IMG/VR virus record: IMGVR_UViG_3300031601_000013
Coordinates: 1-31,951 of that record
DNA: 31,951 nt
Direction: 5' to 3' (one strand)
Source of the DNA: a virus
The notes beneath the pieces were generated by a model, which had not been told where the DNA came from, searched no databases, and was given only the letters and a program-made list of their open reading frames with translations. Below are positions 15,720 to 22,823 of the stretch, in pieces. Position 1 is the first letter of the stretch. Every line of letters starts with the position of its first letter. Position numbers and translations under genes: made by a program.

Positions 15720-16260
15720 ACAGTACCTCATTTAACTTATTTGGTAGTTTATTTAAAATAATATAGTTATCATACGCGATATATGCCTCTTTTTCTGTTG
15801 CATAGTAACCTATATGAGTATTTTTACCATTCAAAGTAGATATTGCTACAAACTTACTACGACCACTATTATACGAAACTCCTCTATAAATGCTTGTGCC
15901 ATTCTTTCTTATTCTTCGATTTAACGCATTGACTTGATTTGTCACGAAATGACAGTTTGAAGGGCTGTAACCTTTCTCATTATCTATGCGATCTATCTGT
16001 AATCCTTGAACCCAGTTTTCATTTAACCAAGGTCTCATTCCGTTAAGTGTTAACCATTCGTCACACACTGTGATACCTCTACCACCATAGTCTTTATAAC
16101 GTAGATTGTTAGTCTTATAACATCTTGACATTATGGAATGATAAATATTATCTCTAAGCCTGCATTTTTTACACCTAAGTTTATGACCATCGTTTGAATA
16201 TTTATCTTTATGAAACTGATTTAATTCTTGAGTGATTTTACATTTAGTACATTCTTTCAT
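15709..16260 (-). CDS. HNH homing endonuclease with AP2-like C-terminus (copy 2)
   Basis: 183 aa. Zinc-ribbon-like cysteines are C4, C7, C30 and C33 (CTKC, CKKC). Then come YGGRGITVCDEW, the HNH core GLQIDRIDNEKGYSPSNCHF with VNALNRR, and the AP2-like domain (TSIYRGVSYNSGRSKFVAIS, then ATEKEAYIAYDNYI). It is closely related to copies 1 and 3. It lies free-standing between large terminase and the gp13-like gene and overlaps the latter by 11 bases, supplying its ribosome site. It has its own promoter and leader C, with AAGGAT 8 nt before the start. Confidence 0.93.
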   Translation of the reverse strand: MKECTKCKITQELNQFHKDKYSNDGHKLRCKKCRLRDNIYHSIMSRCYKTNNLRYKDYGGRGITVCDEWLTLNGMRPWLNENWVQGLQIDRIDNEKGYSPSNCHFVTNQVNALNRRIRKNGTSIYRGVSYNSGRSKFVAISTLNGKNTHIGYYATEKEAYIAYDNYIILNKLPNKLNEVLYDN

Positions 16261-16292
16261 AACACTATCCTTGTTATTGTATCTTTTTGAAA

Positions 16293-16375
16293 TATAGAAG
16301 AGAGATGATAAGTCTCTTGTTCAGTCGCTAAACCTATCTATAATTATATTATATCATATAATACTTCTCTTGTAA
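16293..16375 (-). promoter_or_regulatory. Promoter plus 50-nt structured leader of HNH gene 2 (leader C)
   Basis: Promoter: TTACAA (16370-16375), 16 bp, TATAAT (16348-16353), preceded by TGA (the terminase stop codon), so also an extended -10. Exactly 5 nt later stem P1 begins: TATAGA (16337-16342) pairs with TCTATA (16293-16298). TAGG follows the first strand. Inside are a possible GTT/AAC mini-stem and the hairpin AGAGA-CTTATCA-TCTCT (16301-16317). Leaders D and E share this plan with different P1 sequences. Confidence 0.65.
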
Positions 16376-17574
16376 CTCATTGATCTTCTGGTAGATGCTA
16401 GATGACCATCTTCTATTGATTGAGCAACATATTGCCAACAATCGGCAGCATGACAACTCCAATTATGTAATGGTTTTTTGCCAAATACTTTATCACGTTC
16501 ATTATAATCTCTACAATAAGCGGATAATGAATCAGTTAGATGTGTGGCTTTCTTGTCAATAATAACTTTACTTAGATATACTTTAGATAAATTAATAAGA
16601 GCATCTTTATTACTACTTCTTCTAAGAACTACTACATCTGCTCCTGCATCTCTAAATGAATCTTTTGCTGTGGTAATATGAGTTTCACCTACTTGCCTCT
16701 TAACAGAATCATGGGGTAGTATACACCTACCCATAATAGCATTATTCTTCATCGTAAACTCTTTGATTAAACTATAATACCACCCATAAGTATAAACTTC
16801 TGTTGTTGGAGTATGATAAAACACAACTCTAATAGTACCAGTAATTTCAACTTGAAATCCTATAATAGGTGTAGCATCACTACCTAAATCGAAAGCATAG
16901 TGTATAGGTAAATTATGTATAATATTAACATCTTGTATTCTTTTATCATCATCAATAGATTTCATCTCATGAGCATAATATAATGTTTCTGAATTTAAGT
17001 ATGGTTCACAATAAAACTCACGTTTGATAGAATCTATTGTCATATTTCCATCTACACGACAATTCTCAACATCTTCATCACTTATATATCTTATATTTTC
17101 ATCATCTTTTAAAGTTTCAACTGTTTCTAATCTAGTTATCCATCTATCATCATGTTTTAAACTGTTAAATAATCTCCATGAAAAATCATAACTGTTAGGT
17201 GTTGTATTAATAATAACCCATGATTTAGATTGCGTTATAACTGGCTGTAGCACTTGATATACTTCATGGCTACGATAAAAGGCAAACTCACTAAATACCA
17301 CACCACGGAGATTAATACCCCTTAGGCTATCGGCTCTAGTTGCACCGGCTAGATAAATAACAGAACCATTAGTAAGAGTGATGACTTTCTCTTGATTATT
17401 TGTACTAGCAATCAATGACTTAGGTATTATTTCTAAGAATCTCGTGATTTCTGGATGTTCTAATTCATTATCGCGGTTAATTATTACACCTCGCCAAATA
17501 ACCTTAGATGCTTGTTCACGATCGGGGAGTATATAAGCATAGTTACCAACATTTTCTAAAGCATAATCAACCAT
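16354..17574 (-). CDS. Large terminase, C-terminal part (after frameshift)
   Basis: 406 aa as read from the internal ATG at 17574, but the protein really continues from the 84-aa ORF upstream. The true coding frame can be followed back through FCFCIM and GKDVF into the Walker A. Walker B is GVVFSEFAFY. The nuclease domain shows YAFDLGSDATP, ILPHDSVKRQ and HNWSCHAADCWQY, the Asp-containing metal sites of podovirus terminases. As one protein (16354-17821) it would be about 488 aa, a normal size. It cuts and packages the DNA through the portal. The ATG at 17574 has no clear role of its own. If the frameshift is real, packaging would need ribosomal shifting. Confidence 0.9.
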   Translation of the reverse strand: MVDYALENVGNYAYILPDREQASKVIWRGVIINRDNELEHPEITRFLEIIPKSLIASTNNQEKVITLTNGSVIYLAGATRADSLRGINLRGVVFSEFAFYRSHEVYQVLQPVITQSKSWVIINTTPNSYDFSWRLFNSLKHDDRWITRLETVETLKDDENIRYISDEDVENCRVDGNMTIDSIKREFYCEPYLNSETLYYAHEMKSIDDDKRIQDVNIIHNLPIHYAFDLGSDATPIIGFQVEITGTIRVVFYHTPTTEVYTYGWYYSLIKEFTMKNNAIMGRCILPHDSVKRQVGETHITTAKDSFRDAGADVVVLRRSSNKDALINLSKVYLSKVIIDKKATHLTDSLSAYCRDYNERDKVFGKKPLHNWSCHAADCWQYVAQSIEDGHLASTRRSMSYKRSII

Positions 17575-17821
17575 AATACAAAAACAGAAAACGTCCTTGC
17601 CGGGCTCTCCTCGGTAGGTGAAGAAAAATTTTAGCCTGCAATGATGCCTTAAAGAGTTCTAAATATTCTTGCTGATAGTTTCTTAATTTAAATGGAACGA
17701 TAGGTTTATCATTAAATGTGCAAAATTTATCTTTGAAGAATTTTAATTTACCTACGATATTTGTTTTAGCTAATTCTAATTCTTTCTTTTTAATGAGAGT
17801 TTTGATTGATGATATATTCAT
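17567..17821 (-). CDS. Large terminase, N-terminal part (ends at a +1 frameshift)
   Basis: 84 aa. The end of the intact part reads FKLRNYQQEYLELFKASLQA, then KIFLHLPRRA, the adenine/Walker A approach of phage terminases. After RRA the frame reads RQGRF and soon stops; dropping one base of the GGG at 17602-17604 gives RRAGKDVF, the expected Walker A. So this is the first 77 or so residues of a 488-aa terminase. It starts directly after the HNH gene 3 stop (TAA-ATG), with GGAT upstream. Sequencing error, disabling mutation and +1 programmed shift are all open. Confidence 0.85.
   Translation of the reverse strand: MNISSIKTLIKKKELELAKTNIVGKLKFFKDKFCTFNDKPIVPFKLRNYQQEYLELFKASLQAKIFLHLPRRARQGRFLFLYYG
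17602..17604 (-). other. Frameshift site inside the terminase Walker A
   Basis: The transcribed strand reads GCC CGG CAA GGA. Removing one C gives GCC GGC AAG GAC (Ala-Gly-Lys-Asp), the expected catalytic motif, and joins two ORFs into one full-length terminase. The zero-frame codon met at the slip point is CGG, probably rare in so AT-rich a genome. Confidence 0.8.
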
Positions 17822-18385
17822 TTAAAATCCATTTATTTGATGAGTTAAATTATTAGCTATTACATACTTATCATAAGTTATTGCAGCGAGTATAGGATTA
17901 GCATGATAACCAAGGGACTTCTCCTTACAATTGCCAATACTTATTTTGCATCTATATCTAACTACTAATTTGTTGCCAGCTCTTTTTTCCTTAACCATAG
18001 AAACTCCTCTGTAAGGAAGTCTTAAATTTTTATGCGCCCTTTGATTTAAAGCATTAGCAGAATTATTTATAAATCGACAATTATCAGGACCATATCCCTT
18101 ATCATTATCTACCCTATCAATTTGTAGTCCTTTAGTGTAGTTATCCTCTAACCATAACATGAATATATCTTTATTATGCCATTCTTTACATACAGTAATT
18201 CCCCTGCCACCCCAATCTTTATACCTAGACGAGGTTTTATTGTAGCATCTAGTCATCATATTAGCATAAACATTGTCTTTATTGATACAGTCTTTGCATA
18301 TGGATCTTACGGTCATGGTTTTAGAAGATAATATACTAAAGTATTTTATTGATTTATCAACCTTACATCTTGAACATTCTTTCAT
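17822..18385 (-). CDS. HNH homing endonuclease with AP2-like C-terminus (copy 3)
   Basis: 187 aa from the ATG at 18385, chosen because AAGGAG lies 8 nt upstream; an in-frame ATG eight codons earlier lacks a site. Zinc-ribbon-like cysteines are C4, C7 and a CKDC pair. WGGRGITVCKEW and the HNH core GLQIDRVDNDKGYGPDNCRF are followed by ANALNQR, then the AP2-like domain (PYRGVSMVKEKRAGNK onward). It is the most diverged of the three copies (Lys for Asp in CKEW, Gln for Arg in ALNQR). It lies between portal and large terminase and touches the terminase start. Leader E provides its promoter. Confidence 0.93.
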   Translation of the reverse strand: MKECSRCKVDKSIKYFSILSSKTMTVRSICKDCINKDNVYANMMTRCYNKTSSRYKDWGGRGITVCKEWHNKDIFMLWLEDNYTKGLQIDRVDNDKGYGPDNCRFINNSANALNQRAHKNLRLPYRGVSMVKEKRAGNKLVVRYRCKISIGNCKEKSLGYHANPILAAITYDKYVIANNLTHQINGF

Positions 18386-18415
18386 ATCAACTCCTTGATA
18401 GAATCCCATAGAGAG

Positions 18416-18480
18416 TTGTAACAGGTGTTGAGATAATACACTTTTCGGGAGCTACCCTAGTTACAATAATTATTATACCA
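18416..18480 (-). promoter_or_regulatory. Promoter plus 51-nt structured leader of HNH gene 3 (leader E)
   Basis: Extended -10: TGG-TATAAT (18472-18480); no good -35. Exactly 5 nt later P1 begins: TTGTAAC (18460-18466) pairs with GTTACAA (18416-18422), a perfect 7 bp. TAGG spans the end of the P1 junction, then a mini-stem GGG/CCC, an A-rich junction, and the hairpin GTGT/ACAC (18425-18441) with TTATC in its loop. Same order as leaders C and D. Confidence 0.65.
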
Positions 18481-18484
18481 TATA

Positions 18485-20107
18485 TTAAATACCCATACCT
18501 GTAATACTAGTATTCTGGCCTAATTGGGCCGGGTCTATTGGTGTTCCCTGTCCTAATGATGATGGTTGGAGATTACTATCTTGTTGCTGTTGCTGTTGAC
18601 CACCACCACTTTTAGCCTCTTGTTGTTGAGCTGCTGCCTTATGTGCAGCATCTGTAATATTTTTCACTTCTTGAGGACTATTTAATACAGAATAAGTAAC
18701 TTTCAGGTTTTTAGCTAAAGCATTAAATGTTTCCTGCTGATTTAAATATATATTTCCCGAACCTTCACCAAGTATCTGCGTTGATAATGTAGCTAACTGT
18801 AAAATAGAATTGACATTATCTTGTGCTTGTATATCTACAGCGGGACTATCGAACTTAAAATCATATAATTTCGATTCAGGTGAATCTATAATTCCTCTTT
18901 CTACTAATATAGCAAAAATAGAACTCATTAAACCGCCTAATGTTTCATTTGCAACCCTAGCCAAATCTGCAACTGATTGCCTTTCTTCATCTGCTTGTCT
19001 ATAACCTACCTCTGTAGCAGTAGCATGGGGAGTATTTTCAGGCATTCCTAAGGGCATAACATTAAAGAACTGTCTAATCTTCTGTTCCAAGTCTTGTATC
19101 ATTCCTTGTACAGCTTGAATGTTTATCTGCCATTGAATAGGTTGCACTGGCATTCTACCATCTGCTATTAATTCAGTCGGGTAGATGTTTCCACCCTCTG
19201 TTCCAAAATTATATGGCAAATTATCAGGTACTAATAAATCTGGGTTAGCAGAATACTTAATATATCCTTTAATACTTCCAGTTATTTCATTAAGGTACTC
19301 AATATCTTCTAGTATTTGTAGTATTATTCCATGCCCTCTAGCCTCACCCGGTCGTAAAGTTTCATTAACTAATATTAACTGTCTCCATGATGAAAAACTA
19401 ACACTTAAAGGCTCGCTAAATTCATCTTCAAGAAATTGTATATAGCAATATTTTTTATATTTTGTTTCTCTTAAATCTAAATAACCACATGTTATATTGT
19501 ACTCACCCGCAATATCTTTACCTTTTGCAATTTCAGGATTTAATATATTAAGATCTCTCCAGTTAATAACCTTTTTAAACCATGCATTAGTATTCATTGG
19601 ATCATCACTGAATTCAGGCATCAGAGTAATACCCGCAACATTTTTAAATACTATTGGTCTTTCCTTACTAGGACTATCAATCCATATAGCACCACAACCT
19701 ATGTTAAGGTCTAAAAAGAATGATTTAGCTATACTATGTAGGTTTGATTTATCTATAGCATTAAAAACCTTTAAAGTATGTTGTTCTTCGTAGTGATCTT
19801 CTCCAGTTTCATCATTAGCCGAATAGATAGAACCCCATCTTCTATTAATAGGTAATAAAAGACTATGAAGTTTGTTAGCTCTCGAATTAGAACACCATTT
19901 AGGAGTAGAGTTATATATATTCTTATTAAGATTCTTTCCTGTATCATTATATCCGTATAATACGTTAAGGCCATCTGATAAAGGAGCACACAACTTAACA
20001 GCTCTTATAAGAGTATTTACAAATCTTTGATTCATTTGGTAAGCTGCGTTATACCTTAGATTAAAATCTAATAATTCATCATCATTAAACTTAACTTTAT
20101 CTTTCAT
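18485..20107 (-). CDS. Portal (head-tail connector) protein
   Basis: 540 aa, the usual length for podovirus connectors. AYQMNQRFVNTLIRAVKLCA and WCSNSRANKLHSLLLPINRR match the N-terminal region of T7 gp8-like connectors (xxRRxxNxLxSxLxPPxxRW). PLGMPENTPHATATEVGYRQ matches the conserved 'ATEVxxR' segment that lines the tunnel. The C-terminus is a Gln-rich tail (six Gln in a row, then SNLQPSS). It forms the dodecameric ring through which terminase packs DNA. It follows the scaffold gene, with AAGG 9 nt before the ATG. Confidence 0.9.
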   Translation of the reverse strand: MKDKVKFNDDELLDFNLRYNAAYQMNQRFVNTLIRAVKLCAPLSDGLNVLYGYNDTGKNLNKNIYNSTPKWCSNSRANKLHSLLLPINRRWGSIYSANDETGEDHYEEQHTLKVFNAIDKSNLHSIAKSFFLDLNIGCGAIWIDSPSKERPIVFKNVAGITLMPEFSDDPMNTNAWFKKVINWRDLNILNPEIAKGKDIAGEYNITCGYLDLRETKYKKYCYIQFLEDEFSEPLSVSFSSWRQLILVNETLRPGEARGHGIILQILEDIEYLNEITGSIKGYIKYSANPDLLVPDNLPYNFGTEGGNIYPTELIADGRMPVQPIQWQINIQAVQGMIQDLEQKIRQFFNVMPLGMPENTPHATATEVGYRQADEERQSVADLARVANETLGGLMSSIFAILVERGIIDSPESKLYDFKFDSPAVDIQAQDNVNSILQLATLSTQILGEGSGNIYLNQQETFNALAKNLKVTYSVLNSPQEVKNITDAAHKAAAQQQEAKSGGGQQQQQQDSNLQPSSLGQGTPIDPAQLGQNTSITGMGI

Positions 20108-20124
20108 AATTATACCTTAATGTA

Positions 20125-20739
20125 TTAAACTAGTGACTTCCACTTTTCAAAGGCTGCTTTTTTTTCAAAGTGTGTTCCACTTCTTTCAGCATCTTTTAAT
20201 GCCTTATAAGCATCTTTCTTTGATTTTGATTTATCTGTATTGTGATATGAGCTAGTTACATTAGTGCTAGTATTCAAGCTCTCTTGATACTTTGACTCAT
20301 AAAAAGTTACGTCGTCCTTACTTAATAAAGAAATAACCCTATCAGTAAAACCTATCTTATCTTTCATGAATTTACTAACATTTTCACTAATATCGAATTT
20401 ACTATCTTCTTTTTCTTTGTCGCTAACCAATTTAGCATCGTATTTATTTTTTGCATATTTATTAAACTGTGACTGATTAAGTCCTAACTTTTTAGCATCA
20501 TCACTAGTTAACTTAAGAAATTCATCATCAATATTTTCAATAGAATCTTCTTTTAAGTAGTTTTCAGGAACTTCAAAATCAGCATTATACTTTTTTTCCC
20601 AGTTCTGTTTTTGACTGTATGCAGTTTCTAATTCTGTATAACTTTTTTCTAAGTCACTTTGAGTATTAAATCTACCCAATATCTTCTCACTAACTACTAT
20701 ATTCTCATTATCGATAACATTATCATCTGTATCTAACAT
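20125..20739 (-). CDS. Capsid scaffolding protein
   Basis: 204 aa, highly charged and helical. KILGRFNTQSDLEKSYTELE (about 19-38) is the typical 'xFKSxEDLxKAYxELE' start of T7 gp9-like scaffolds, and ADFEVPENYL and AKKLGLNQSQFNKY follow as in that family. The C-terminus is Lys-rich (SKSKKDAYKALKDAERSG), the usual coat-binding end. It directly precedes the portal and overlaps the 72-aa gene by TAATG. Scaffold is absent from mature heads. Confidence 0.8.
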   Translation of the reverse strand: MLDTDDNVIDNENIVVSEKILGRFNTQSDLEKSYTELETAYSQKQNWEKKYNADFEVPENYLKEDSIENIDDEFLKLTSDDAKKLGLNQSQFNKYAKNKYDAKLVSDKEKEDSKFDISENVSKFMKDKIGFTDRVISLLSKDDVTFYESKYQESLNTSTNVTSSYHNTDKSKSKKDAYKALKDAERSGTHFEKKAAFEKWKSLV

Positions 20740-20957
20740 TAATTATCTCCTTTGTTTAATGTTGTTTTAACTATAGTATCAAAATATGATATTAATCTTC
20801 TTCTACCTTCATCAATAAATATGTCTTTATCTGTAGCATCTATATTACTAATAAACATATCATCTTTTAATAATCTTAACACTTCTTTGCCATCAACAGT
20901 ATTAAATAAAGTAAATATCTTTGATTGAAGTCTTAATTTTGTGTTTTTATCTAACAT
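20739..20957 (-). CDS. Hypothetical protein upstream of scaffold
   Basis: 72 aa, charged and mostly helical, with no motif recognised (MLDKNTKLRLQSKIFTLF at the start, FIDEGRRRLISYFDTIV later). It is translationally coupled to the scaffold gene (TAATG), with AAGGG before its own ATG. Position suggests a head-assembly helper; nothing in the sequence shows it. Confidence 0.65.
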   Translation of the reverse strand: MLDKNTKLRLQSKIFTLFNTVDGKEVLRLLKDDMFISNIDATDKDIFIDEGRRRLISYFDTIVKTTLNKGDN

Positions 20958-20988
20958 GTTAACCCTTATTTTAATATATAGTGATACT

Positions 20989-21264
20989 TTATTTATAAAA
21001 TTCTATTACTTGATATGCTAAAACAGCATCAATAGATCTTACTCCCCAGTGAATAGTAACCTCTGTTGGTGCTGTTATTGATGAGCATACTGACGGAACT
21101 ACATACTGTGATACTGCTACGCTACCCGACATTGTATAGCCTTCTATTATAATGGAGTGTTCCATATCGACAGGAAACTCTAGTGTCTTGGTAAGTTCTA
21201 AATGTGTAGCTACTCCACGTTGAACTCTTTTTATATTTCCACCAAATAGTGTTGAATAGTTCAT
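20989..21264 (-). CDS. Small structural protein between fibre and scaffold
   Basis: 91 aa from the ATG at 21264, which overlaps the fibre stop as TAATG with TTGGAG 10 nt upstream. Beta-rich with few charges (KTLEFPVDMEHSIIIEGYTM, then SVAVSQYVVPSVCSS). No family is recognised. It may be a small tail or head surface protein; this is inferred from the operon only. Confidence 0.6.
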   Translation of the reverse strand: MNYSTLFGGNIKRVQRGVATHLELTKTLEFPVDMEHSIIIEGYTMSGSVAVSQYVVPSVCSSITAPTEVTIHWGVRSIDAVLAYQVIEFYK

Positions 21265-22823
21265 TATATTATTCTCCAATTGTTATTTAAAAATCTGAAT
21301 GTTACTGTTATTGACTTTCTATCTAATACAAGTGTTTCATTAATAGCTAACCCCATGATAGATTCACCTGTTGAAGGCACTAAGGTGAGATTGGCAACAA
21401 TCCAATTGTCTTTAATATCAGTAACAGAGATAATATCTCCATTTTGGCCCACAGGAAAAGTCACCGGGAATGAACCTATTGCTGATGTATCGCACATTAT
21501 AAAATCACCAGAAACAGCTGTATACGCAGATGTTTTCATAAGATAGTTAAGTGGAAGTATTTTAAAATCTGCAATAGGATAATTTGCTATAGCAACATTA
21601 GATAAATCTCTATTAGCTATTTTAGAATCCACTGATTCCTTCTTATAATTAGACCCAGTTGCAAACATAGTACTAGAATCACCCTGAGCAACCCCCCTTG
21701 ATACAGTTATTTGTGTGTTAGGTGGTACTTCCGGTGATATAGTTAGATAACTAGGGACTGCAAGTGTAGGATTATCAACAATAGTAACAATATATGAATA
21801 TGTAGACCCAGTAGTTTCACCACCACCACCAGTATATGCACTAGGTGACAATATTAATCTACCATCAATATACAATGTAAAACTATTATCTAATACATCT
21901 ATCCATGGCTTATTAGGGTTAGATTGATATTCTATCAAATCTATTCTTGTTGTTGGACCTTCTGCATCAAATACGAATAATTCATCTATTAATCCACTAG
22001 TAGACGTTGCTGCTATGCCTGAAAGTGCAGAATAATGTTTAGCACTAAATCCAATGTTTCCAAAATCATCAGTGATTTCTAATGGTGATACGGCCCATTC
22101 TTTAGACCAGTGAGCAGATGCAAGACCTGATACAACATTAGTTAATGTTTTATCTACTACTACATTTCCGTTAACATCAATTTTTAATATATCGCCATTA
22201 ACTGGAGTATGAATAGCATTACCCGCTAATTCTGCTGTTATATTAGTATTTACAGCTGATGCATTAACTTGGCCAACAACTGTACTACTTATATCTTGTT
22301 CTACTTCATTAACAAAAAGATCATAATCTTGTGCTACAATTTCAGAACCCGATCTTCTCCAAAAAGATTTATCCTTAAGGGGTGATAATATATTGCTATA
22401 ATCTATATCAGATTTATTTTCATTTATGTTATAACGTAATGATGATGTTTTGAAATTCTCATTATCTTGTTCAATAGTTGATGATTGTTGATTATATGAT
22501 TTATTCAAATTATCTTGATTAAGTGGTGTTGTATTAGAAAAATTAACAGTTACGTTAGTTTTACCATCTGGTGTTATAGTTATTACTGAATCTAAGACTG
22601 GAGCAGTGTTAAATATAACATTTCCTTTTGAAAGACTGGCACTAGGATCTGTTAATGTAACTATAAATGTATTTGTGGCTATTATGTCATCATCTTCATT
22701 AGCACTATTGCCAGATAATGTTTTATAAACATTGACGGATCTACCTTGTACTATATTAAAATTAAACAAAAAGCTTTTTGTCACTCCATCTGCTACATAC
22801 TGAGTTATAAACTTATTACTCAT
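21264..22823 (-). CDS. Tail fibre protein
   Basis: 519 aa from the ATG at 22823 (ATGA overlap with the previous gene, GAGGAG 12 nt upstream); a GTG nine codons earlier is less likely. FITQYVADGVTKSFLFNFNI is the T7-gp17-type N-terminal domain that attaches the fibre to the tail. The middle is repetitive and Ser/Thr/Asn-rich, with a helical part near SSTIEQDNENFK. The C-terminus (TAVSGDFIMCDTSAIGSF, then TGESIMGLAINETLVLD) is a beta-rich tip domain found at the end of many phage fibres, probably the receptor-binding end. No peptidase or depolymerase motif is seen. Confidence 0.8.
   Translation of the reverse strand: MSNKFITQYVADGVTKSFLFNFNIVQGRSVNVYKTLSGNSANEDDDIIATNTFIVTLTDPSASLSKGNVIFNTAPVLDSVITITPDGKTNVTVNFSNTTPLNQDNLNKSYNQQSSTIEQDNENFKTSSLRYNINENKSDIDYSNILSPLKDKSFWRRSGSEIVAQDYDLFVNEVEQDISSTVVGQVNASAVNTNITAELAGNAIHTPVNGDILKIDVNGNVVVDKTLTNVVSGLASAHWSKEWAVSPLEITDDFGNIGFSAKHYSALSGIAATSTSGLIDELFVFDAEGPTTRIDLIEYQSNPNKPWIDVLDNSFTLYIDGRLILSPSAYTGGGGETTGSTYSYIVTIVDNPTLAVPSYLTISPEVPPNTQITVSRGVAQGDSSTMFATGSNYKKESVDSKIANRDLSNVAIANYPIADFKILPLNYLMKTSAYTAVSGDFIMCDTSAIGSFPVTFPVGQNGDIISVTDIKDNWIVANLTLVPSTGESIMGLAINETLVLDRKSITVTFRFLNNNWRII

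Noticed and set aside
3809-18409. Group I introns hosting the HNH genes
   Set aside because: The endonuclease genes lie between complete genes, not inside split ones; the terminase break is a one-base shift, not an intron, and no P3-P7 core was seen.
18416-18466. Leader E resembles a tRNA (7-bp end stem, TA next, small D-like and anticodon-like hairpins)
   Set aside because: There is no T arm, no GTTC loop and no CCA-compatible end, the anticodon-like stem has 4 bp with a 9-nt loop, and the other copies do not fit a tRNA either.
19771-19989. 72-aa ORF inside the portal gene
   Set aside because: Out-of-frame shadow of the portal coding sequence.
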